A stretch of 64,000 bases of DNA from Megaustenia siamemsis. Lineage: Eukaryota; Mollusca; Gastropoda; Stylommatophora; Ariophantidae. Within the stretch, counting starts at the first letter, position 1, and the number at the start of each line of letters is the position of its first letter. A program made the position numbers and the translations under genes. This document shows positions 33,601-38,547 of this stretch, piece by piece. The stretch spans positions 62,408,178-62,472,177 of the forward strand of contig JAVIAB010000059.1 of assembly GCA_032433765.1 (NCBI GenBank), given 5' to 3'. The notes below the pieces were generated by a model, which had not been told where the DNA came from, ran no database searches, and worked only from the letters and a program-made list of their open reading frames with translations.

Positions 33601-34845
33601 ATGTATTGTTTCTCTATTCACCAGTAATTATATGTGTGATGTATTGTTTCTCTATTCACCAGTAATTATATGTGTCATGTATTGTTTCTCTATTCACCAG
33701 TAATTATATTTGCCATGTATTGTTTCTCTATTCACCAGTAATTATATGTGTCATGTATTGTTTCTCTATTCACCAGTAATTATATGTGTCATGTATTGTT
33801 TCTCTATTCACCAGTAATTATATGTGTGATGTATTGTTTCTCTATTCACCAGTAATTATATGTGTCATGTATTGTTTCTCTATTCACCAGTAATTATATG
33901 TGTCATGTATTGTTTCTCTATTCACCAGTAATTATATGTGTCATGTATTGTTTCTCTATCAGTAATTATATCTGTCATGTATTGTTTCTCTATTCACCAG
34001 TAATTATATGTGTCATGTTTTGTTTCTCTATCAGTAATTATATCTGTCATGTATTGTTTCTCTATTCACCAGTAATTATATGTGTCATGTATTGTTTCTA
34101 TATCAGTAATTATATCTGTCATGTATTGTTTCTCTATTCACCAGTAATTATATGTGTCATGTATTGTTTCTCTATCAGTAATTATATCTGTCATGTATTG
34201 TTTCTCTATTCACTAGTAATTATATGTGTCATGTATTGTTTGTCTATTCATCAGAAATTATATCTGTCATGTATTGTTTCTCTATTCACCACTAATTATA
34301 TGTGTCATGTATTGTTTCTCTATTCACCAGTAATTATATGTGTCATGTATTGTTTCTCTATTCACCAGTAATTGTATGTGCCATGTATTTTTTCTCTATT
34401 CACCAGTAATTGTATGTGTCATGTATTGTTTCTCTATTCACCAGTAATTATATGTGCCATGTATTTTTTCTCTATTCACCAGTAATTGTATGTGTCATGT
34501 ATTGTTTCTCTATTCACCAGTAATTATATGTGTCATGTATTGTTTCTCTATTCACCAGTAATTATATGTGTCATGTATTGTTTCTCTATTCACCAGTAAT
34601 TATATGTGTCATGTATTGTTTCTCTATTCACCAGTAATTATATGTGTCATGTATTGTTTTTCTATTCACCAGTAATTATATGTGCCATGTATTGTTTTTC
34701 TATTCACCAGTAATTATATGTGTCATGTATTTTTTTCCCAGAGGGAGGTAACGAAAGATGCGTTCATATAAGGAAGAACCGTCAATCTAAATGGAACGAT
34801 GTACCATGCACCTATACTGCTTCCTTCATTTGTGAGAAAAAGTAA
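4998..34845 (+). CDS. Secreted C-type lectin, five-exon gene (whole locus)
   Basis: The spliced product is 167 residues: a signal peptide (about 1-26) and one long-form C-type lectin domain (about 39-166). Six cysteines (39, 50, 67, 140, 156, 164) sit in the canonical order. The landmarks are GWRYFNGNCY (42-51), NWFDAAAAC (59-67), FWIG (98-101), the EPN triplet (130-132), Glu138, and WND (151-153). In this family EPN, that Glu and ND form calcium site 2 and predict mannose- or GlcNAc-type binding, so the product is probably a secreted, calcium-dependent pattern-recognition or adhesion lectin. Introns are 7.8, 8.1, 3.9 and 9.6 kb, with phases 1, 0, 1 and 1; all are GT-AG. Every exon is under 120 bp, so no long ORF marks it. 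The frame is intact throughout. No AATAAA was seen just after the stop. Confidence 0.88.
5641..5897 (-). mobile_element. SINE A copy 1 (tRNA-derived)
   Basis: On the minus strand it begins with a tRNA-like head, ggagccgcgataactcagtg, with box B in the expected place. A conserved body follows (accacattaccccaaaaatc and tatacaccacctggtgtgac). It lies in lectin intron 1. Confidence 0.75.
6165..6620 (+). mobile_element. LINE C 3' fragment
   Basis: This is a 5'-truncated LINE 3' end. The translation, with frameshifts, shows a W-F-Y-R-R-M-L-R-I-P-W-like block, GHVMRREQLEYIVTT, and a DRGKQREKI..SLREWLGRRSTTEMI tail, and it ends in a tgatgatgatgat repeat. The same family recurs at 13143, 29060, 59908, 62803 and 63583. 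Confidence 0.75.
6621..7651. other. Intron 1 DNA without a recognisable gene
   Basis: The part at 6725-6900 resembles, on the minus strand, a very decayed LINE C-terminus related to 21500-21700. The remainder is AT-rich and shows nothing I can identify. Confidence 0.4.
7652..7887 (+). mobile_element. SINE A copy 2 (head missing)
   Basis: The body matches SINE A (tggtcactaacaccatattc, tacgccacttggcgtgacga) and ends in a T-run. The tRNA-like box A is missing. A short block, caaccgacggcttccgg plus ttcaccc, is present twice at 7658 and 7694. Confidence 0.7.
8145..8260 (+). repeat. Purine-rich (GA) tract, ~115 nt
   Basis: The + strand is almost entirely G and A for over 100 bases (runs such as gaggggagaacggaaaggag). 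No coding pattern is seen. It lies in lectin intron 1. Confidence 0.6.
8671..8908 (+). mobile_element. SINE A copy 3 with 13-bp target duplication
   Basis: The head has cgctcagtggttagtgaact (box A) and a degenerate box B. The body is typical for SINE A. The insert is flanked by actaaatagtgag at 8658-8670 and 8909-8921, which fixes its borders. Confidence 0.8.
8922..9998. other. Intron 1 DNA without a recognisable gene
   Basis: This AT-rich sequence has no family I recognise and no exon-like reading frame with splice sites that would fit the lectin. Confidence 0.4.
9999..10456 (+). mobile_element. LINE A 3' fragment with 11-bp target duplication
   Basis: It corresponds to LINE A from the end of the RNase H domain to the tail (compare 2840-3284). 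It is flanked by attcatatcat at 9988-9998 and 10457-10467. The frame is broken. It is a clean 5'-truncated insertion in lectin intron 1. Confidence 0.85.
10468..11149. other. Unassigned intron 1 stretch, relatively GC-rich
   Basis: The part at 10591-10870 is less AT-rich than its surroundings and has an 80-codon minus-strand reading frame (10591-10833) with several Cys, but no family could be assigned. A short CA repeat occurs near 11005. No function is claimed. Confidence 0.3.
11150..11640 (+). mobile_element. LINE E 3' fragment, right-handed copy
   Basis: Broken frames read as KGWKWQDKITN, then RWRWIGHTLLKPTESITQQ and KEEDQ..LAEDRWKQR, a LINE C-terminal tail. It is the inverted counterpart of 12385-12830. 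Confidence 0.7.
12282..12374 (+). repeat. CT and TA dinucleotide repeats
   Basis: The segment holds (ct)n at about 12287-12325 and (ta)n at about 12349-12375, just before the inverted LINE E copy. Confidence 0.85.
12385..12830 (-). mobile_element. LINE E 3' fragment, left-handed copy
   Basis: The minus strand encodes a 91-codon open segment (12503-12778) with GWKWQDKVTN, RRRWRWIGHTLRKPTESI and KEEDQGILGEDR. It is truncated at 5' and lies 750 bp from its inverted partner in the same intron. Confidence 0.75.
12914..13008 (+). CDS. Lectin exon 2: N-terminal part of the lectin domain
   Basis: The acceptor is aacttcag and the first two bases complete the codon begun in exon 1. The exon encodes SCQKGWRYFNGNCY, the N-terminal disulphide loop of a long-form C-type lectin domain, and NWFDAA, the start of helix 1. 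The donor is GCG|gtaaat, phase 0. Confidence 0.88.
13143..13690 (+). mobile_element. LINE C 3' fragment
   Basis: The blocks are CNPFLTIETRKRVRKCYVEP, TYGCESRTTG, WFYRRMLRIPWTAKKSNEN and the KQREKIPDNL tail. It ends in tgatgatgatt. It begins only 135 bp after lectin exon 2. Confidence 0.8.
13797..14045 (-). mobile_element. SINE B copy (GATA-tailed)
   Basis: On the minus strand it carries gtcgtaagaggcgactaagg, ttgtaaaaagtattgtta, tgccactttggcacgc and the 3' end ccgtcttcggatcgaaagga followed by a short GATA tail. It matches 24707-24977 and 50441-50641. Confidence 0.75.
14410..14925. repeat. AT dinucleotide and ctaa-type tetranucleotide repeats
   Basis: Runs of (at)n at 14418-14477 and (ta)n at about 14885-14922 flank degenerate actaactgacagactgacta repeats. 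A SINE E fragment (14585-14665, with the tRNA-like block cttgaaccggcg) is embedded. Confidence 0.75.
15057..16390 (+). mobile_element. mariner-family DNA transposon
   Basis: The terminal inverted repeats are gggaggtcaaaaagtaatgc... at 15057 and its complement ending at 16385, about 39 bp long with few mismatches. The right end has five extra bases (ttcag) before TA, and the left end is preceded by TA, so the left end has probably lost about five bases. The transposase between them is broken by two frameshifts. It lies in lectin intron 2. Confidence 0.88.
15214..16282 (+). pseudogene. mariner transposase, two frameshifts
   Basis: Cut-and-paste transposase of the Tc1/mariner superfamily. An N-terminal DNA-binding helix-turn-helix part (about 15214-15600) has SAVDRSTVSRWVQRI. 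The catalytic part keeps GDETW (first Asp), QHDNARPHT (second Asp) and YSPDLAPSDFHLFGPLK (third Asp). The second and third Asp are 34 residues apart, the D34D spacing of true mariners. Frameshifts near 15311 and 16122 break it. Past the second, another frame gives DEDVIRAVKKWL..RWRKAI to a TAG at 16280. The catalytic triad survives, so the copy is fairly young. Confidence 0.87.
16391..17066. other. Intron 2 DNA without a recognisable gene
   Basis: No repeat family or exon could be identified. The first unit of the 64-bp array grows out of its right end. Confidence 0.4.
17067..20823 (+). repeat. 64-bp tandem array in lectin intron 2 (~58 copies)
   Basis: The unit is catcaaaccagtactgattg, then agatcctgttatatgtgtga, then catgttttctttcctcttat, then ttag. 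Most copies are nearly identical; the right end (after about 20500) is more diverged. A marked variant (aaaacagtacttattgag) occurs at 18561 and again 896 bp later at 19457, which is 14 units, so a 14-unit block has been duplicated. Each unit ends in a pyrimidine tract plus ag, like a 3' splice site. Confidence 0.95.
21079..21169 (+). CDS. Lectin exon 3: helices 1-2 of the lectin domain
   Basis: The acceptor is ctgctaaag. The exon encodes AACLVYEATLVQIDS then ENNWL, matching the family pattern of a Cys followed by a helix, L-x-x-I-x-S and E-N-x-W/F-L. The seven-residue spacing from exon 2's Trp to this Cys is the family norm, which supports the phase-0 junction. The donor is A|gtaagt, phase 1. 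Confidence 0.85.
21170..21762. other. Start of intron 3; CT repeat and LINE relic
   Basis: A CT repeat lies at about 21470-21490. The stretch 21510-21700 resembles a decayed minus-strand LINE C-terminus also seen at 6725-6900. Nothing else is recognised. Confidence 0.4.
21763..23898 (+). CDS. LINE B reverse transcriptase ORF, 711 codons
   Basis: The largest uninterrupted ORF with real protein character in the window. Residues 1-70 are the end of an APE endonuclease (TWISPDDRTSNQIDHLCI, VNSDHNLCIG). The RT covers about 290-590: NNKAAGEDKLTAEILK, NWRGVTLLSVASKLFC, EQAGFRKGRSCLDHIF, NFIDFKKAFDSI (catalytic Asp), GVKQGCILSPLLF and LDFADDIVLIS (catalytic Asp pair). The C-terminus has KLRLFKSNVLSTLTYACESW and ENKCLRKILGIAW. 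Compared with the copy at 28059-28418, about 180 bp between the IANQP block and SLNEIERLAQNRD is deleted, which shifts the frame and ends the ORF early. There is no true start codon because the element is 5'-truncated. It resembles RTE-like LINEs; the clade is uncertain. Confidence 0.82.
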   Translation: MRGKNLVIGGTLFPHKNIHKTTWISPDDRTSNQIDHLCIKQQFRSSLIDVRAYRGADVNSDHNLCIGKIRLKFRNQQKRSITHKIDSHKLKDEAIKEMFNIELSNCYSALGEIDLDINEMWDSQSKILMTAAEASAGLKKMEKRAWISDTTWKYIKERREAKRAMTNVKTDLGKVLAKATYKELDNKVKSSARRDTRAYIDNLAEKAETAAITGDSRTLYTVQKMLTNTYTSSGTPILDRSGLMLTTSVDIKARWAEHFKEILNRPLPHSLIDFEAETPAAELDVNLDDFTSNEIETTLKLMTNNKAAGEDKLTAEILKAIDSHNLIHLQKMFNIIWKTEKTPHKWKKGIIVKIPKKGNLRDCNNWRGVTLLSVASKLFCKIILNRIKDSIDTVMREEQAGFRKGRSCLDHIFTLRLILEEHIEKQKPFVLNFIDFKKAFDSIHRDSLWKILKQYGLPSKIINIIKDMYDGYTCAVRTEEGLSECFPIETGVKQGCILSPLLFGIVMDFIMKKCCTGNKGIEWIQEDHLEDLDFADDIVLISSQIKTMQENTNELSSIASKIGLEVNHEKTKVMKSLIPTSDKIYMENKPVEEIDHFIYLGSHIDREGDTSKEIRIRMAIAAMSFKSLEKLWKSKLISRNTKLRLFKSNVLSTLTYACESWKTTRDIETKLNAFENKCLRKILGIAWNEFKTNEEIREIANQPNSRNRLPQ
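21763..24055 (+). mobile_element. LINE B: 5'-truncated non-LTR retrotransposon
   Basis: It starts within the end of an endonuclease domain, contains a full RT, and ends in cggttacggctcgaaaggtc followed by a short gata tail. It sits in the sense direction in lectin intron 3. A second copy of its 3' end is at 27968-28445 in reverse. Its last ~50 bp resemble the 3' end of SINE B. Confidence 0.88.
24056..24429. other. Intron 3 DNA without a recognisable gene
   Basis: A short minus-strand stretch (24060-24150) may be a LINE relic (KAFRVTRRDGNRNDVIRYIK). Nothing else is recognised. Confidence 0.35.
24430..25065 (+). repeat. 55-bp array copied from the intron 3/exon 4 boundary
   Basis: Units (ttatttgttaaaggtaatta, then ttttagatttgtgctacatc, then gatgttacatcccaa) repeat every 55 bp from about 24436. 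They align with the exon 4 acceptor and first codons: unit ttgttataggtaattatttt against exon boundary ttgttataggtgtttatttt, and gctacatcgatgttacat against gctacatcgttgttgcat. About seven copies are visible, interrupted by a SINE B at 24707-24977. Confidence 0.88.
24707..24977 (-). mobile_element. SINE B copy with 11-bp target duplication
   Basis: It is inserted inside a 55-bp array unit; acatcgatgtt is duplicated at 24696-24706 and 24978-24988. On the minus strand it runs from cccgcgtgttaccggggcct to cttcggctcgaaaggacaat and a short GATA tail. It is the longest copy here (271 bp). Confidence 0.87.
25066..25182 (+). CDS. Lectin exon 4: WIG and EPN region
   Basis: The acceptor is ttgttatag. 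The exon encodes VYFWIGATS, then FEWIPSWKPL and NWDDGEPNN, which is the core strand and long-loop region with the sugar-specificity triplet EPN. The donor is A|gtaagt, phase 1. The first ~45 bases and the acceptor are repeated as a degenerate tandem array just upstream (24430-25065). Confidence 0.88.
25365..25700 (+). mobile_element. SINE C copy 1
   Basis: The head holds a box-B-like gggttcaaatctcgg. The body has ttctctctgcggcaacca, cctcagtagcgaggtc, tatctgcctgtgcggcgag and agggacttcgccagaggt. The same body recurs at 44485-44830 (-) and 52857-53150 (+). It lies in lectin intron 4. Confidence 0.7.
26085..26450 (+). mobile_element. LINE C-related 3' fragment
   Basis: Broken frames read as the FLRRMLKAPWTAEKTNEEVL block followed by a GHIIRR-like and GDHGRQREKIHDSL tail, ending in tgatgatgg. 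It is a more distant subfamily, shared with 58640-58885. Confidence 0.65.
26451..27734. other. Unassigned, relatively CpG-rich intron 4 stretch
   Basis: From about 26560 to 27700 the DNA is richer in G, C and CpG than its surroundings. It has several short reading frames (27094-27291, 27301-27579) that match no family I know, and an (ag)n run at about 27593-27621. The sequence ccaagatggcgga at 26571-26583 resembles a YY1 binding site. It could be an old DNA transposon, an unrecognised promoter or unknown exons. Confidence 0.35.
27735..27960 (-). mobile_element. Degraded LINE 3' relic
   Basis: On the minus strand short segments fit a LINE C-terminal pattern (a GHVLRR-like block near 27875). 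Too decayed for a family name. Confidence 0.4.
27968..28445 (-). mobile_element. LINE B 3' fragment (reverse copy)
   Basis: The minus strand has a 119-codon open part (28059-28418): FEIKCLRKILSIAWNEF, YVGHVMRRDNNRITKQ, KRKRGRPRETLRRTLIREA and LLAQNRDKGRDFIKYL. It ends with the family 3' tail and gatagata. It shows the C-terminal segment that is deleted in the larger copy at 21763-24055. Confidence 0.85.
28745..28985 (-). mobile_element. LINE D 3' fragment (decayed)
   Basis: On the minus strand it aligns with 61800-61995: caaaggtcgaccacaaaaaa, then aacaacagcagaggc and a final part with aaaagagcaaaagacgac. It is in lectin intron 4. Confidence 0.55.
29060..29745 (+). mobile_element. LINE C 3' fragment (longest copy)
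   Basis: The blocks are KKTEVMVATIKRRSSQRTIK, GTMLTSDGRCTPEVRCRIAQ, CNPFLTIETRKRVRKCYVEA, TYGCESWTT and WTAKKINENVLKEAKAKRKL, then the DRGNQREKIPDSLREWLGRR tail in another frame and a tgatgatgat repeat. It is directly followed by the 38-bp array. Confidence 0.8.
29746..34735 (+). repeat. 38-bp tandem array ending at lectin exon 5 (~130 copies)
   Basis: The unit is tattcaccagtaattatatg then tgtcatgtattgtttctc. Shorter 30-bp variants lack ttcacc, and atctgtc variants alternate with atgtgtc. Each full unit contains tttctctattcaccag, a plausible 3' splice site. The last unit runs straight into the real exon 5 acceptor. Reading frames up to 169 codons here are products of the repeat. Confidence 0.96.
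34742..34845 (+). CDS. Lectin exon 5: WND region and stop
   Basis: The acceptor is ttttcccag. The exon encodes GGNERCVHI, KWNDVPC and SFICEKK followed by TAA at 34843-34845. It supplies three cysteines and the WND calcium-ligand motif, ending the domain normally. The acceptor sits directly at the end of the 38-bp tandem array. Confidence 0.88.
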
Positions 34846-34964
34846 GGAATTATACAGAATAATTGTCTGACAAATCAAATACATCTTATAACGGTGTGCG
34901 GCTTTCCAATACACAATTTGTTTAATTTAAAGTAACATGAACATCAGCACAGCAGTTCTTCTAC

Positions 34965-35420
34965 CTCTCCTTTCCTTTCTCATTTACATTTCAGCGTCGC
35001 GGTGAGAAATAATTTGTGGTCGTTTGCTCTTCTGTTCGCCTCTGCTGCTGTTGTTTCCTAGTGCTTCTAACATTCCATCGATCCTTCTTTTTTTTTGGTC
35101 AACCATTGAGTCTGGTATTCTCACAACGTTTATTGAAAGCTCGTTGTGTTGTGTTTTGATCTTTCTGCCTTCTCACGTGGCCAAACCATTTTATATGTTG
35201 TTTCTTTATATATTCTATGGCGGGAGTTATTCATAGCTTCTTTTCTCAGTTCTTCATTTCTGATCTTATCTCTCAGACTGTTTCATGTCATTCGTCTGAC
35301 ACATCTCATCTCAGTGGAGGTTATTTTTCTTATCGTTCTTGCATCTAGGGTACAGGACTGGCATTGGAAGCACAACATTGGAATGAACATTGTATTGTAG
35401 AGTGCTCATTTCACCCCTAG
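34965..35420 (-). mobile_element. LINE D 3' fragment
   Basis: On the minus strand, ccagtcctgtaccctagatg and a GHV-type block (ggtttggccacgtgagaagg) match 61600-61810. It lies just downstream of the lectin stop codon. Confidence 0.7.
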
Positions 35421-35514
35421 AATTATTTCCTTCTTGGACAATAGTGGTGATAGATGCCAATGATTTAAAAATAGCACAGTTAAGTGAAAAACAGTAACTT
35501 AGCCATTGTGGAAA

Positions 35515-36225
35515 GATAAAGGCTCTCTGTCTAAGGACATGTATGCCCCAATCCAGGGAAAGATAAAGGCTCTCTGTCTAAGGACATGTATGACCCAATC
35601 CAGGGAAAGATAAAGGCTCTCTGTCTAAGGACATGTATGCCCCAATCCAGGGAAAGATAAAGGCTCTCTGTCTAAGGACATGTATGACCCAACCCAGGGA
35701 CAGATAAAGGCTCTCTGTCTAAGGACATGTATGACCCAACCCAGGGAAAGATAAAGACTCTCTGTCTACGGACATGTATGACCCAACCCAGGGAAAAATA
35801 AAAACTCTCTGTCTAAGGACATGTATGACCCAACCCAGGGAAAGATAAAGACTCTCTGTCTAAGGACATGTATGACCCAACCCAGGGAAAGATAAAGGCT
35901 CTCTGTCTAAGGACATGTATGACCCAACTCAGGGAAAGATAAAGGCTCTCTGTCTAAGGACATGTATGACCCAACTCAGGGAAAGATAAAGGCTCTCTGT
36001 CTAAGGACATGTATGACCCAACTCAGGGAAAGATAAAGGCTCTCTGTCTAAGGACATGTATGACACAACCCAGGGAAAGATAAAGGCTCTCTGTCTAAGG
36101 ACATGTATGGCCCAACCCATGGAAAGATAAAAGCTCTCTGTCTAAGGACATGTATGACCCAACCCAGGGAAAGATAAAGGCTCTCTGTCTAAGGACATGT
36201 ATGACCCAACCCAGGGAAAGAAAAA
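35515..36225 (+). repeat. 47-bp tandem array (~15 copies)
   Basis: The unit is aaagataaaggctctctgtc, then taaggacatgtatgacccaa, then cccaggg. Copies differ at few sites (cccaatcc, cccaactc). Confidence 0.95.
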
Positions 36226-36520
36226 TTGGATACGACACACCCCGCGGAAGCCAACTGAGAGCATTACACAAAAAGCCCTTTTCTGGAATCTCCATGGGAG
36301 TAGACAAAGAAGAAGAAGGTCAAAATATGTTTGGAGAGGAAAGGTGGAAGCAGAGATGTAGAAGATAGAGAAGATATACAACGATCTTGGGAGAAAAACA
36401 GGACAGCATGGAAAGTGTTTGTTTTGATGACCTGGACAAGAAGATGGAAAGATGAAGAGGAGGAAGAAGAAAAAGAAGAAAAAAACGAAGGAGTAGAAAA
36501 ATAAGGAGCAAAAGACGAAG
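36226..36520 (+). mobile_element. LINE E 3' fragment
   Basis: An open segment reads WIRHTPRKPTESI-like in broken frames, then DKEEEGQNMFGEERWKQRCRR. It follows the 47-bp array without a gap, so the array may have grown at the truncated 5' end of this insert. Confidence 0.6.
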
Positions 36521-36584
36521 AAAGTAATTTCAATTATGTTTCAACGTGATTATTTACATTGATGTATTAAGTAAAGAACAAGTA

Positions 36585-36718
36585 CGTAAAGTGCCTCGTC
36601 ACGTCAAGTGGCGTATAGGGAAATATGGTGTTAGTGACCATCAATTTTACAGAGCTTCAGCACATGATTTTTAGGGTAATGTGGTCGGCATTACGCCCGT
36701 GCCGCTTTACTTTCCCAG
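36585..36718 (-). mobile_element. SINE A copy 4, 5'-truncated, 13-bp target duplication
   Basis: Only the SINE A body (134 bp) is present, without the tRNA-like head. It is flanked by taaagaacaagta at 36572-36584 and 36719-36731. This shows SINE A inserts by LINE-style 5'-truncating retroposition. Confidence 0.85.
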
Positions 36719-36799
36719 TAAAGAACAAGTAAATAGAATAAATCAAATAAAATGTCAACTGTGAGTTAGACATTTTAATTTATCAATGTCTTTTTACAA

Positions 36800-37355
36800 G
36801 ACAATAACCAACAGACAGAGATAGATATAAGGTGTAACAAAGCATGCAAAGTTATAGGCCAAGTATCAACACTATTGAAAAACAAAGCAATAACTACGGA
36901 AGCAAAAAGGGCAATATACAAATCAATTTTTCTACCAACTCTGAGTTATCAGTGCCAGAATTGGACGCTGGACTCTAGAACAATAAGAAAGATAACGACC
37001 ACCGAAATGGAATGTGTCATAAGAATGACAGGAAACAGCTTAAGGGACAGAGTAAGAAACACTGACCTGAGGAAGAAACTCGAAATTGAACCAGCCATCG
37101 AATACATAAAGAAACAACAGATAAATTGGTTCGGCCACATAAGACAAAAGAACCAACAATGACTCAAAGAATCTTAAATAAACGCTACGAAAACGCCAGA
37201 TTAAGAGGAAGACCTAGAAAGAGATGGATAAAGGGAATACTAGAGTCACTAGGAGGAATAACATCAGAAGAGGCCAACAGAAGAGCAAAGAATCGCAGAT
37301 TGTTTCTCCCCCCGACGCCAACGGCAGCAGAGGAAGTATAGAAGAAGAAGAAGAA
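36800..37355 (+). mobile_element. LINE D 3' fragment
   Basis: Reading frames (36875-37162 and 37126-37341) show KRAIYKSIFLPTLSYQCQNW, RMTGNSLRDRVRN, INWFGHIRQKN, RLRGRPRKRWIKGILESLGG and EEANRRAKNRRLFLPP. It ends in an aga/gaa tail. One frameshift separates the two halves. Confidence 0.82.
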
Positions 37356-37911
37356 GAATGTCTTTTAAAGCAACGCATGCTTGTTTAGTTTAGTCGACGG
37401 ATCATCATCAGTTCGCACCCGGCACGCCCATGCATATTTAGATCTTTTCCTCAGTATGTCCCTCAGGTTGGGGTGAGTGACTCCACTTCTGCGTTTAATT
37501 GTTACTTGTACGTGTCTCACCGCGTAGTGCTCCATTTTGGCATCACCAGTCTTGACATGAAGTTCGTGCGATCTGGATATGACTGTAAATGCATTCACCA
37601 TTGATTGAGTCGTTCATATGACAAAATACTTTAGGTAACGCAAATTATGAACACAATTGTTTAGATAACTAAGCCCGATAGCTTTAATAAACCACATCAT
37701 AGTCTCAACAGCTTAGATAACTAGACACGATAGCTTAGTAAACTACATCATAGTCACAATAACTTAGATAACTAGACACGATAACTTTAGTAAACCACAT
37801 ATTAATCACGCTAGCTTAGGTAGGCCATGTCGTAGACACATATATTGCTTTTCCTATCTTGAAAGCAGATTATTATCAAACAATCGTGATTAATCAGTAG
37901 TGTGGTAATAT
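37356..37911. other. Unassigned DNA with short degenerate repeats
   Basis: Degenerate repeats of about 60 bp (cttagataactagacacgat-type) lie at about 37650-37830. No gene is recognised. Confidence 0.5.
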
Positions 37912-38225
37912 TGAGTTATTGAGTTATTTGCGGGTCATCATCATTGCACTCCGAACATGTCCATAGGTGCTCAGATCCCCTCCTCAGCAATTCCCTCAAT
38001 GTCCAGCGACTGACGACTCCAGTTCTATGTTGGTTGATCTGGCTGTGCCCATCTTACATTGGGCTACATCTGAATACATACACTTACCGTCGTCATAGAT
38101 GATTTTGTCGCTGAACGTCGATGCTGTGGATGGTCCAGACTCACGTACACTTACCTAGTCGCACGGTCCAGAACCCGTTTCCACGTTATAAACTGGCCAA
38201 CCCCAGTAAATAGCTCTGCAGCATT
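37912..38225 (-). mobile_element. Two-ended short derivative of LINE A
   Basis: On the minus strand its first part matches LINE A 137-305 (leader, including ggaccatccacagcatcgac), and its second part matches the LINE A 3' end from gatgggcacagcca to the ataactca tail. Everything between, about 2.8 kb, is missing. The junction lies near 38060. Confidence 0.82.
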
Positions 38226-38547
38226 AGTATTTTATGATGAAGACTCCTGTTTAATTGAGCATAGCCTCTATTTTTGCATTTGACTACCATACTATGCAAT
38301 GACGCAGACAATTGAGACAATATTACCTTTTCCCAAAACGCACTAGCTCCCTTTTGACTCTTCTTTGAAGAGTTGCATGGAAGGACATGGCCAGGTCCTT
38401 ACGTTCAAAACGAAAGTTAAGTTGCATGGGATGCCAGATGATGGATAATACACCACCGACTGTCTTACGGCGTCTCCCACCATATTCTCTGTGTGGGTTT
38501 AATCTCGTGACTTTGAACTCTCCCGAGACTTTATCACAAGATTATCA
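38226..38547. other. No recognisable feature
   Basis: Single-copy-looking DNA; I see no exon, repeat or RNA gene in it. Confidence 0.4.

Noticed and set aside
29832..34371. Several reading frames of 65-169 codons with repeated CVMYCFSI-type peptides
   Set aside because: They are translations of the 38-bp tandem array; the peptide period follows the DNA repeat, and the array lies in a lectin intron.
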